NCBI GenBank assembly: GCA_937896295.1
Contig: CALBME010000197.1
Span: forward strand, 1 to 8,315
Source: an uncultured Micavibrio sp.
GTDB lineage: Bacteria > Pseudomonadota > Alphaproteobacteria > Micavibrionales > UBA1664
DNA length: 8,315 bases
Direction: 5' to 3'
The position numbers and the translations under genes were made by a program. Under the pieces are notes generated by a model. The model had not been told where the DNA came from. It saw nothing but the letters and a program-made list of their open reading frames with translations, and made no database searches. Shown here in pieces: positions 1-6,699 of this stretch. How positions within the stretch are numbered: the first letter of the stretch is position 1; every line of letters starts with the position of its first letter.

Positions 1-178
1 TCCGCAGGCGGCGTCAGCGCGCAGGGTGACGGCGCGGCGCTCGTCCAGCGTCACCGCCACGGCCGGCAGCGCACTGGGCGCCCTCACCGTCGCCCGCGAC
101 AACGCCGCCCGCCTCGGCCTCGAACCGGGCACCGAGCAGTTCTACCTGACCCCCCGCAAGGTCAAGGGCCGCACCGAG
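1..178. other. GC-rich left-end segment, probably foreign or chimeric
   Basis: This stretch is roughly 75 to 80 percent G+C, clearly above the rest of the window. The forward frame that continues into lolD is open from base 2, and almost every third codon position is G or C (only tca, gca and gaa break the pattern). From about base 200 codon use drops back to the window's normal mix. The encoded residues do not resemble the start of an ABC ATPase: the usual first beta strands and the A-loop aromatic residue before Walker A are not recognisable. I infer a join between about 173 and 200, either an assembly or library chimera at the contig end or, less likely, a real gene fusion. The donor sequence looks like coding DNA from a very GC-rich organism but I do not recognise it. 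Confidence 0.6.
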
Positions 179-745
179 ATCCTCGGGATCGTCGGGGAAT
201 CTGGTTCGGGCAAGTCGACGCTTTTGCAATGTGTCGGTCTGCTTGATACGCCGACCAGCGGGTCGATCCATATCGGCGGGCATGCCGCGAATAATCTAAC
301 CGAAGACCGCCGTACGGCGCTGCGCCGCGAAACCATCGGTTTCGTCTATCAGGCTCATCACCTGTTGCCCGAGTTTACCGCGCTTGAAAACGTGGTGCTG
401 CCCATGATGATCGCGGGTCATGACAAAAACACCGCGACTGAGCGCGCGAAAAAAATGCTCGAGGCGCTGGGGCTTGCCCCGCGTGCCGACCACCGGCCCG
501 CGCGCCTGTCGGGTGGTGAACAGCAGCGCGTGGCGATTGCCCGCGCACTGGCCAACCGGCCCAAGCTTCTTCTGACGGATGAACCGACGGGGAACCTCGA
601 TCCCGAAACGGCGGAAAGTGTCTTCAAGATGCTGGAAACCCTTATCCGCAAGACGGGCGTCGCCATGTTGATGGCGACTCACAACCCGGAGCTGGCCGCC
701 CGGATGGACCGCACCCTGCGCCTGCAGGGCGGGCATATCGCTTAG
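26..745 (+). CDS. lolD: Lipoprotein-releasing ABC transporter ATP-binding protein LolD (5' part aberrant)
   Basis: LolD is the cytoplasmic ATPase of the LolCDE complex, which extracts outer-membrane lipoproteins from the inner membrane and hands them to LolA. From residue 51 the protein is a complete ABC domain: Walker A GESGSGKST (57-65), Q-loop Q109 inside the LolD-like stretch YQAHHLLPEFTALENV (108-123), signature LSGGE (161-165), Walker B LLLTDE (181-186), D-loop GNLD (189-192) and switch histidine H219. The HHLLPEFTALENV region favours LolD over MacB or FtsE. The length (239 residues from the GTG at 26) is close to normal, but residues 1-50 do not look like LolD and lie in the GC-rich segment. 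The GTG is only the first candidate in an open frame and is probably not the native start. The partner gene lolC would be expected upstream and is not in the window. Confidence 0.85.
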   Translation: MTARRSSSVTATAGSALGALTVARDNAARLGLEPGTEQFYLTPRKVKGRTEILGIVGESGSGKSTLLQCVGLLDTPTSGSIHIGGHAANNLTEDRRTALRRETIGFVYQAHHLLPEFTALENVVLPMMIAGHDKNTATERAKKMLEALGLAPRADHRPARLSGGEQQRVAIARALANRPKLLLTDEPTGNLDPETAESVFKMLETLIRKTGVAMLMATHNPELAARMDRTLRLQGGHIA

Positions 746-780
746 CAGCATAAGTTTTTTTCAAAACCGCTTATTAGCGC

Positions 781-809
781 TTGTTATTTTCATAATATTT
801 TTGTAGATT
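781..809 (+). promoter_or_regulatory. Candidate sigma70-type promoter for the small protein gene
   Basis: TTGTTA (781-786) and TAGATT (804-809) are separated by 17 bases and each matches 4 of 6 consensus positions. They lie in an AT-rich gap between lolD and the gene at 866. The -35 region overlaps a tandem pair of 10-base units (768-777 and 778-787, one as cgcttattag, the other as cgcttgttat). The gap of about 120 bases holds no gene, so a promoter is expected here, but the exact hexamers are a guess. Confidence 0.4.
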
Positions 810-865
810 CTCCGCATTCAGACCCGTGAGGGCCTAAATGCCAACTTTTTACTGGAGAGATCAAC

Positions 866-1153
866 ATGTCGAATTCCTACTACGAATCCCCCCAAACCGA
901 TAAACGTTCCAACATGGTCAGCTGGGCTATCGCCAGCGGTATTGGCGTCGCCGTCCTGGGCCTCGCTGCCGCGCAACCGCAGTCAGCCAAATCAAAGCTT
1001 ACGGAAGTTTTTGCCGATACGCCTGTCGTGCGCGAAGCCTGTTCGTCCGGCCACGCGCGTTCCTATACCAGCCGGGAAACCACGATGAATGGCGCCCGGG
1101 TGCTGGTCCGCTGCGACAAATACTGGCCCACGCAGGGTCAGCGCATGCCGTAA
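866..1153 (+). CDS. Small membrane-anchored or secreted protein, function unknown
   Basis: This 95-residue protein belongs to no family I recognise. The ATG is well supported by GGAGAG at 854-859, six bases upstream. Residues 1-16 are polar, residues 17-36 form a hydrophobic alanine/glycine-rich segment, and the rest is polar and basic. The A34-A35-A36 stretch could be a signal peptidase I site; otherwise the segment is an N-terminal anchor with the tail in the periplasm. The tail holds two cysteines (C59, C83), which could pair in the periplasm. The gene sits alone between an AT-rich promoter-like gap and an intrinsic terminator, so it is probably a single-gene transcript. Good start and end signals and normal codon use argue that it is real. 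Confidence 0.7.
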   Translation: MSNSYYESPQTDKRSNMVSWAIASGIGVAVLGLAAAQPQSAKSKLTEVFADTPVVREACSSGHARSYTSRETTMNGARVLVRCDKYWPTQGQRMP

Positions 1154-1178
1154 CGGCTCCTGCGCATAAAGCATACGG

Positions 1179-1205
1179 AACCCTCGCTTTCAGGCGGGGG
1201 TTTTT
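1179..1205 (+). terminator. Rho-independent terminator between the small gene and dnaE
   Basis: AACCCTCGC (1179-1187) pairs with GCGGGGGTT (1194-1202) in a 9-base-pair stem with one G·T pair, the loop is TTTCAG, and five T residues follow from 1201. It ends only 17 bases before the dnaE ATG, so it should end the small gene's transcript but leaves almost no room for a separate dnaE promoter. Confidence 0.8.
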
Positions 1206-1221
1206 GCTATCACTTTAGGTC

Positions 1222-4200
1222 ATGCCCGCCAGCTTCATCCATCTTCATACCCACAGCGCCTATTCGTTGGCCGAAGGGGCGATTCCGGTCAAAACGCTGG
1301 TCAAGCAGTGTGGCAAGGAAGGCATGCCGGCGGTGGCCATTACGGACACCAATAACCTGTTCGGTGCACTGGAATTCGCCACCGAGGCGGCAAAGGCCGG
1401 GGTGCAGCCCATCATCGGGGTCCAGATGGCCGTGGGGTTCGAACGGCACCAGCTGGTGCTGCTGGCGCAGACGGCGGAAGGGTATAAAAACCTGTGCCGG
1501 CTGGTCAGCCGGTCCTACATGGAAACCGAAAATACGCGCGAAGTGTCGTGCACATGGGATGAACTGGCGGCCTGCGCCGCGGGGGTCATATGCCTGACCG
1601 GCGGGGTGAAGGGTCCTGTGGCCCAATACCTGCTGCATAACCAGCCCAAGGATGCGGAGAAAATGCTCAAAAAGCTCATGGGGCTTTTCGAGCAGCGCCT
1701 GTACATCGAATTACAGCGTCATGGCGAGCGGGACGAACAGGTGACGGAAGGTCCGCTGATCGATCTTGCCTATAAGCATGACGTACCCCTGGTCGCCACC
1801 AACGATGTCTATTTCCTTGATGCCGACATGCACGAGGCGCACGACGCGCTGATGTGTATCGCGGAAGGCCGGTACGTGACGGAAGAGGACCGCCGCAAGG
1901 TCAGCCCCGACCATTATTTCAAGTCGGCGGCCGAGATGGAGGCGCTGTTCGACGACCTGCCGGAGGCCGTGGCCAACACCGTCGTCATCGCCAAACGGTG
2001 CAGCCACCTGCTGAAAAGCATCGACCCCATCCTGCCGCCCTTTTCGTATGGCGACGGGCGCAACGAGATCGCGATTCTGGAGGACGAGGCCAGGGCTGGT
2101 CTGACCTGGCGGCTTGAAAACTATGTTCTAAAACCTAAGATGTCAGATGAAGAACGTGCTGCAAAGGTCAGAGAATACACAGAAAGACTTGATTTCGAAA
2201 TCAACACGATCAAACCGATGGGGTATGCCGGTTACTTCCTGATCGTGTCGGACTTCATCAAATGGGCCAAGGAACACAATATTCCTGTCGGACCGGGACG
2301 GGGGTCCGGGGCCGGTTCGGTGGTGGCGTGGGCATTGCGTATCACTGACCTTGATCCGCTGGAATTCAATCTTCTGTTCGAACGTTTCCTCAACCCGGAA
2401 CGCGTTTCGATGCCCGACTTCGACGTCGACTTCTGCCAGGACCGGCGTGACGAGGTCATTCGCTATGTGCAGGAACGTTACGGCAAGGACCGGGTCGCGC
2501 AGATCATCACCTTCGGTAAGCTGCAGGCGCGCGCCGTGGTGCGTGACGTGGGACGGGTTCTTCAGATGCCGTACGGGCAGGTCGACCGCCTGGCCAAGAT
2601 GATCCCGCAGAACCCGGCCAACCCGGTGACCCTGCAGGAAGCCCTGGAGGCTGACCCCGACCTGCGCCGTGAACTGCGGCAGGAGGAAACCACCGCCAAG
2701 CTGATCGATATCGCCCTGAAGCTGGAGGGGTTATACCGCCACGCATCGACCCACGCGGCGGGCGTGGTCATCGGCGACCGCCCGCTGGAAGAACTGACGC
2801 CGCTTTACCGCGACCCCGGTTCGGAGATGCCGGCGACGCAATTCAACATGAAATATGTCGAGTCCGCGGGGCTGGTGAAGTTCGACTTCCTTGGCCTCAA
2901 GACCATGACGGTCATTCAGAAGACCTGCGACCTGATTGCGGCACGTACGGGCAAGCCGCTGGATATTCTTGCCGTGCCGCTGAACGACGAGAAAAGTTTC
3001 CGGCTGATTGCGAAGGGCGAGACCATCGGCATCTTCCAGCTTGAAAGTGCCGGCATGCGCGACCTTGGCGTGAAGATGCGGGTCGATAATTTCGAACAGA
3101 TCATCGCGCTTGTGGCCCTGTTCCGGCCCGGCCCGATGGAAAACATTCCGAAGTACCTGGCCTGCCTGCACGGGCAGGAAGAAAAAGATTTCATGCATCC
3201 GAAGCTGGAGCCGGTGCTTCGCGATACGTATGGCGTGATGATCTATCAGGAGCAGGTCATGCAGGCCGCGCAGATCCTGTCGGGTTATACGCTGGGTGGC
3301 GCCGATCTTCTGCGCCGCGCGATGGGCAAGAAAATTCAGTCCGAAATGGACGCGCAGCGCGAGATGTTCGTCAAGGGTGCCGCCGAACACAGTGGCGTGA
3401 GTTCAGAACAGGCGAACATGATCTTTGACAAGATCGACAAGTTCGCAGGTTATGGTTTCAACAAGGCGCACTCGGCCGGTTATGCGCTGATCTCCTACTG
3501 GACCGCGTGGCTCAAAGCGAACTATCCGCTGGAATTCATGGCGGCGTCCATGACGCTGGATCAGGGCAATACCGACAAGCTGAGTGTTTTCCGGCAGGAA
3601 TGCGCGCGCATGGGGATTCCCGTGCTGCTGCCCGATGTGAACGCATCCGGCTATGAATTCATGGTGGAGGGCAAGGCGATCCGTTACAGCCTTGCCGCGC
3701 TGAAGGGTGTTGGCGCCGGCGCCGTGATGGATATGAAGGCCGAACAGGCCAAAGGCGGCCCGTTCAAGGATATTTTCGATTTTGCCGAACGCCTCGACCC
3801 CAAGGCGCTGAACAAGAAAACGATGGAAGCGCTGGTCACGGCGGGCGCGTTCGATGCGTTTGGCATTACCCGTGCGGCGGCGTTCGAGGCGGCCGAGATG
3901 ATCGTGCGTTACTGTCAGAACATGAACGTGGACAAGACGTCGGGTCAGGCCGGGCTGTTCGCACCCGGCGCAGGCGGTACATCCGCCAACCGTCCGCCCA
4001 TGCCGCGGACGCCGGAATGGGACCATCTGGAAAAACTGCGCCATGAATTCGAAGCGGTTGGTTTTTACCTGTCGGCCCACCCGCTGGATTCCCAGCGCGC
4101 ACTGCTCAAGCGTATGGGGGTTTTGTTTACGTCCGATCTTCAGATGCGGCTGCAGGACCGTCCCAGTTACAAGGGGTCGATGGCGGGCGTGCTGCTTAAA

Positions 4201-4653
4201 AAGGTTGAAAAAGTTTCGGTTAAGACGGGCAACAAATACGCCTTCCTTCAAATGTCGGACCCGGGCGGCGTCTTTGAAGGTATGATGTTTTCGGAGGAGC
4301 TGGCCCGTACGCGGCCATTCCTCAATCCCGGCGAGAGTCTTTTGCTGTCGGTGGAATGTGAAATGCGGGACGACCAGATCCGCATCACCATTCAGGGTGC
4401 AAACAAACTGGCCGATGCCGTTTCGAGCACGCCGCGCAAGGTCAGCGCCAGCCTTGCGGATGTATCTGCGCTGGAACAGCTTAAAACCATTCTGGATACC
4501 GATGGGCAAGGTGTTTCGACCATGATGCTGACCGTACCCGCGGTGGAAGGGAAAAAGGCGGAAATGGTCCTGCCCGGGCGCTGGAAGCTGTCGCAAAGCG
4601 CGATCACGGCCATCCGTAAACTGCCCAGTGTCGAGATGCTGACAGAGGCCTGA
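1222..4653 (+). CDS. dnaE: DNA polymerase III alpha subunit (DnaE1 type)
   Basis: This is the catalytic subunit of the replicative DNA polymerase, acting in the replisome with the beta clamp, the tau/gamma loader and, usually, the epsilon proofreader. It is full length at 1143 residues (E. coli: 1160). The order is an N-terminal PHP domain (about 1-280), the palm with PDFDVDF (398-404), giving D401 and D403, the fingers loop GPGRGSGAGS (357-366), the third catalytic aspartate in KFDFLGL (D555), a helix-hairpin-helix near 826-836, the clamp-binding motif QAGLF (909-913) and an OB fold at about 970-1060. The three aspartates fall at the E. coli numbers. In the PHP domain H9 and H11 are kept, but other metal ligands appear changed (E18, T43, Q68, G128, Y197). 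ATG 1222 fits the family's N-terminus, although only a weak AGG precedes it. No co-transcribed partner is evident. Confidence 0.98.
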   Translation: MPASFIHLHTHSAYSLAEGAIPVKTLVKQCGKEGMPAVAITDTNNLFGALEFATEAAKAGVQPIIGVQMAVGFERHQLVLLAQTAEGYKNLCRLVSRSYMETENTREVSCTWDELAACAAGVICLTGGVKGPVAQYLLHNQPKDAEKMLKKLMGLFEQRLYIELQRHGERDEQVTEGPLIDLAYKHDVPLVATNDVYFLDADMHEAHDALMCIAEGRYVTEEDRRKVSPDHYFKSAAEMEALFDDLPEAVANTVVIAKRCSHLLKSIDPILPPFSYGDGRNEIAILEDEARAGLTWRLENYVLKPKMSDEERAAKVREYTERLDFEINTIKPMGYAGYFLIVSDFIKWAKEHNIPVGPGRGSGAGSVVAWALRITDLDPLEFNLLFERFLNPERVSMPDFDVDFCQDRRDEVIRYVQERYGKDRVAQIITFGKLQARAVVRDVGRVLQMPYGQVDRLAKMIPQNPANPVTLQEALEADPDLRRELRQEETTAKLIDIALKLEGLYRHASTHAAGVVIGDRPLEELTPLYRDPGSEMPATQFNMKYVESAGLVKFDFLGLKTMTVIQKTCDLIAARTGKPLDILAVPLNDEKSFRLIAKGETIGIFQLESAGMRDLGVKMRVDNFEQIIALVALFRPGPMENIPKYLACLHGQEEKDFMHPKLEPVLRDTYGVMIYQEQVMQAAQILSGYTLGGADLLRRAMGKKIQSEMDAQREMFVKGAAEHSGVSSEQANMIFDKIDKFAGYGFNKAHSAGYALISYWTAWLKANYPLEFMAASMTLDQGNTDKLSVFRQECARMGIPVLLPDVNASGYEFMVEGKAIRYSLAALKGVGAGAVMDMKAEQAKGGPFKDIFDFAERLDPKALNKKTMEALVTAGAFDAFGITRAAAFEAAEMIVRYCQNMNVDKTSGQAGLFAPGAGGTSANRPPMPRTPEWDHLEKLRHEFEAVGFYLSAHPLDSQRALLKRMGVLFTSDLQMRLQDRPSYKGSMAGVLLKKVEKVSVKTGNKYAFLQMSDPGGVFEGMMFSEELARTRPFLNPGESLLLSVECEMRDDQIRITIQGANKLADAVSSTPRKVSASLADVSALEQLKTILDTDGQGVSTMMLTVPAVEGKKAEMVLPGRWKLSQSAITAIRKLPSVEMLTEA
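3946..3960 (+). other. Beta-clamp binding motif in DnaE (QAGLF)
   Basis: Residues Q909-A-G-L-F913 fit the QxxLF clamp-binding consensus and lie at the position where E. coli DnaE has its internal clamp motif (near residue 920). The motif sits in a glycine-, serine- and proline-rich linker, as expected for an exposed binding peptide that tethers the polymerase to the sliding clamp. Confidence 0.75.
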
Positions 4654-4695
4654 AAATTTGTCTTAGGCGCCCCGGCTGGTGTAAAACAGCTGAAA

Positions 4696-4712
4696 ATAAC
4701 TAAAAAAGTTAT
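4696..4712 (+). repeat. AT-rich inverted repeat against the ribosome site of the next gene
   Basis: ATAACT (4696-4701) and AGTTAT (4707-4712) are perfect inverted arms around AAAAA. The right arm contains the upstream ATG at 4711 and ends one base before the AGGG ribosome site (4714-4717). It could be an operator dyad or a weak RNA hairpin that affects translation. It lacks the GC stem and T-run of a terminator. Confidence 0.5.
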
Positions 4713-4722
4713 GAGGGTGTTT

Positions 4723-5232
4723 ATGGGGATCGTTGCTTCGCTGCATATGGCGCGCAAAGGCGGCAAGTTCGGGCTTGTCGCGCAAACCCGGGAAGAAGCG
4801 CGTGCCGCGCGGATCGAGGAGCTGACACAGGTCGCACCGCTGCTTGAGGCCGAGCTTGAACACATTTTCGGCGTTCGCCTGAAATGCGAAGAGCACGCGT
4901 TCAAGGAAATCGAGAGCCCACTTATCCCGTGGCAATACAGCTATACCGTCCAGTTTCAGAGCAGCATGATTTATCGCCACTGTGCGCGGACGGATATGCT
5001 GTTCCCCGTAAGCGGCCGCGGCAGAACGCGGTGCGAGGCGGTGGCGCAGTTTTATTATGCCTTGAGTGACGGTCTGGCGGCGCATGACAGCGTGCGCAAA
5101 TACGAAAACAGATACGAAGACGTATACAACCAGTTTTCTTATGACCGCGATGCACGGCGTTTTACCAAGGAAAAAGCGGGCTGGGATTTCAAGCCGCAAC
5201 CCGGCGCCGTCAAAAGCGGATTAAGTCTTTAA
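4723..5232 (+). CDS. Hypothetical soluble protein
   Basis: I do not recognise this protein. I chose the ATG at 4723 (169 residues) over the in-frame ATG at 4711 because AGGG at 4714-4717 gives a ribosome site with five-base spacing, while 4711 has only an A-run before it and lies in an inverted repeat. No membrane segment or signal peptide is visible. Residues 22-48 look like an acidic and basic amphipathic helix; the middle is rich in aromatic residues (PWQYSYTV, then QFYYALSDG), and the last third is charged with several Tyr and Arg residues. Three cysteines are scattered and do not form a metal motif. The gene starts 69 bases after dnaE on the same strand with no terminator between, so it may be co-transcribed with dnaE. 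Its TAA overlaps the opposing gene's stop. Confidence 0.7.
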   Translation: MGIVASLHMARKGGKFGLVAQTREEARAARIEELTQVAPLLEAELEHIFGVRLKCEEHAFKEIESPLIPWQYSYTVQFQSSMIYRHCARTDMLFPVSGRGRTRCEAVAQFYYALSDGLAAHDSVRKYENRYEDVYNQFSYDRDARRFTKEKAGWDFKPQPGAVKSGLSL

Positions 5233-5840
5233 TTCAAAACGCGGGCAGGGGCGGTTTGTTTTCCGACCAGTCCGGCCATGCGCCTGCGCATCGCGTTCAG
5301 GTCAATGGCCACGCCATAGGAATCGATGGCAGGGCCGTTGCAGTCGGCAAGCGTTTCCAGCGCCTGACGCGCGCGGCGTGATATGCCGGGGAACAGCAGT
5401 AAGTCGTAATGCTTTGCTTCCTGCGGCCTGCCGTGGATTGCCAGAAAAAAGACAAGCCCCAGATCACCGCCGTCATGGATGTCCATGCATGCGCTTCCCG
5501 GAAGTTTGGCCTTCTGCGCGAACAATGCGCCGACCGTGGCCAGCGATCCCAGTTGCGGCATGACAGGTGATTGCGGCGCGTGCGAGAGGTCGCAGACATC
5601 CGATCGCCCCACCACGGGCCGGAAAATGTAGTTGGTCAGCATGCGGGCGGATAAGGTGAAGTCGGCAATCGCGTAGTTTTTGTGCACCATCGGCGGGCTG
5701 GCATAGGAAAAACGCGGGTGTGTGCCAACATCGGCGCGCTGCATGCCCTGTTCTTTCAAGGCGCGGGCCGCCTGCATGCCGGTGCGCGGGTCCAGCAGGG
5801 TGGCGTCGAACGGTGATAGCAGGAACAGGGCGCTGGTCAT
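5229..5840 (-). CDS. Hypothetical protein, opposite strand
   Basis: This 203-residue protein is not of a family I recognise. It has no clear membrane segment; alternating short hydrophobic strands (for instance LGLVFFLAIHG and YDLLLFPG in the second half) suggest a mixed alpha/beta cytoplasmic fold, and the C-terminus is basic. The ATG at 5838-5840 is supported because an in-frame TGA lies just upstream (5844-5846 on this strand), so the gene cannot extend further. GAGG is present but only one base from the ATG, too close for a normal ribosome site, so leaderless initiation is possible. Stop codons of this gene and the one at 4723 share the palindrome TTAA (5229-5232). The next gene to the right is divergent, only 56 bases away. 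Confidence 0.65.
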   Translation of the reverse strand: MTSALFLLSPFDATLLDPRTGMQAARALKEQGMQRADVGTHPRFSYASPPMVHKNYAIADFTLSARMLTNYIFRPVVGRSDVCDLSHAPQSPVMPQLGSLATVGALFAQKAKLPGSACMDIHDGGDLGLVFFLAIHGRPQEAKHYDLLLFPGISRRARQALETLADCNGPAIDSYGVAIDLNAMRRRMAGLVGKQTAPARVLN

Positions 5841-5845
5841 GCCTC

Positions 5846-5875
5846 ATGTAAGCGCACAAATTGACAGCTTGCCAA
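5846..5875 (-). promoter_or_regulatory. Candidate promoter for the opposite-strand gene
   Basis: On the minus strand TTGGCA (5875 to 5870) matches 5 of 6 positions of the -35 consensus, and TTACAT (5851 to 5846) lies 18 bases on as a poor -10. A start of transcription 6 to 7 bases further would fall at or next to the ATG. It overlaps the spacer of the divergent promoter. The -10 match is weak, so this is tentative. Confidence 0.25.
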
Positions 5876-5890
5876 GTTTTTCCATACCGT
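5861..5890 (+). promoter_or_regulatory. Candidate promoter for the gene at 5897, probably leaderless
   Basis: A perfect -35 hexamer TTGACA (5861-5866) is followed after 18 bases by TACCGT (5885-5890), a partial -10. Transcription would begin near 5897, which is the A of the ATG. The same layout, TTGACA-N18-TAGCGT, recurs before the gene at 6784, which raises confidence in both. Confidence 0.5.
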
Positions 5891-5896
5891 CATCCC

Positions 5897-6688
5897 ATGA
5901 CCTATAGCCCCAAGATGCTGCATGTCGATTTTTCGACCCTGGCGTATGACCGGGCCTTCGACTTTATTCCGTCGCAGGACCCCAACGTGTCCATGCGCGT
6001 CTATCTGCCTGTCGGCAACTGGCTGCGGCATGATGGGTTTCCCAGTAAAAAATGGGATCACCCCAATATTTTCTTCCATGAAGGGAAAAAGGCGTTTCGA
6101 TTTCGTTTCTACAATCACAAGGATAAGCGCGGGCAGGACGTCGCCATCGACGGCACGGGCCTTATTGCCATTAACGGCATGAACGAAGACATGCTTCGCA
6201 AGCTTAATACCGAAGTCGTTCTGACAACCGGCGGTGTTCACAGTCTCAACGGGAACGATCTTCTGCGCCTTATGACCTGGATGCAGATTCATTTTCAGAT
6301 TGGCGATTTTTACAACACGACGACCGAAGCGGTTGCTGAACGCATGTGGGCCTATAAAACGCCGCGATCAGGCGTTTATTTCGGGGGCTTCATTCCCAAG
6401 CCGCATGTGAGCGCGGCGATCGGCTATAAAGGGCCGGTCACATTCGAGGTGTTGCCCGGTCAGCCGCAGGTGCACAAGAACGGCGGGTTTGTAACGTTCC
6501 CGACTTTAAGTGCGGAAGACATACGAATGGCGGGAAAAGACGGCATTTTTGCCCTGTGCGCGGAACGCAAAGTGACGCCGCGTGCGGTGGAGGCGGGCGT
6601 GATGCGCTTACAGAACAGCCTGCCAGACGGTAAACCGATCCCGGTCCCGACCTTCCGTCCGTGGTTCCGTGCCCGTAAGTTGGGTTAA
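5897..6688 (+). CDS. Hypothetical protein
   Basis: I do not recognise this 263-residue protein. A longer reading from TTG at 5861 is possible, but that TTG is the start of a perfect TTGACA promoter element, so I prefer ATG 5897. No Shine-Dalgarno sequence precedes it (the upstream bases are pyrimidine-rich), and the promoter places the transcript start at the ATG, consistent with a leaderless message. No signal peptide or membrane segment is seen. The sequence is rich in aromatic residues and glycine, with strand-like stretches (FRFRFYNH, VYFGGFIP, VTFEVLPG), which suggests a beta-rich soluble fold. One cysteine is near the C-terminus. It is transcribed away from the minus-strand gene over a 56-base gap. 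The next gene, 95 bases downstream, has its own promoter. Confidence 0.7.
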   Translation: MTYSPKMLHVDFSTLAYDRAFDFIPSQDPNVSMRVYLPVGNWLRHDGFPSKKWDHPNIFFHEGKKAFRFRFYNHKDKRGQDVAIDGTGLIAINGMNEDMLRKLNTEVVLTTGGVHSLNGNDLLRLMTWMQIHFQIGDFYNTTTEAVAERMWAYKTPRSGVYFGGFIPKPHVSAAIGYKGPVTFEVLPGQPQVHKNGGFVTFPTLSAEDIRMAGKDGIFALCAERKVTPRAVEAGVMRLQNSLPDGKPIPVPTFRPWFRARKLG

Positions 6689-6699
6689 AATTAATCAAT

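Noticed and set aside
14..283. Minus-strand open frame across the left end
   Set aside because: It crosses the composition break and runs antisense to Walker A of lolD; the forward frame has the stronger third-position GC pattern.
2731..3390. Minus-strand open frame of 219 codons inside dnaE
   Set aside because: Fully antisense to the conserved palm region of dnaE, with no family resemblance or start signal.
3403..4596. Long open frame of 397 codons on the minus strand inside dnaE
   Set aside because: It lies opposite a certain dnaE gene, has no ribosome site or recognisable domain, and is rich in residues typical of antisense frames of GC-biased genes.
4654..4695. Terminator after dnaE
   Set aside because: Only a weak GCTG/CAGC pairing is present, with no T-run.
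4663..5199. Minus-strand open frame of 178 codons opposite the gene at 4723
   Set aside because: The plus-strand gene has a good ribosome site and reasonable composition, while this frame has no start signal and reads like an antisense shadow. Neither has a recognised family, so some doubt remains.
5861..5896. TTG-initiated 12-residue extension of the gene at 5897
   Set aside because: The TTG is the first half of a perfect TTGACA promoter element and has no ribosome site; the ATG at 5897 fits better.
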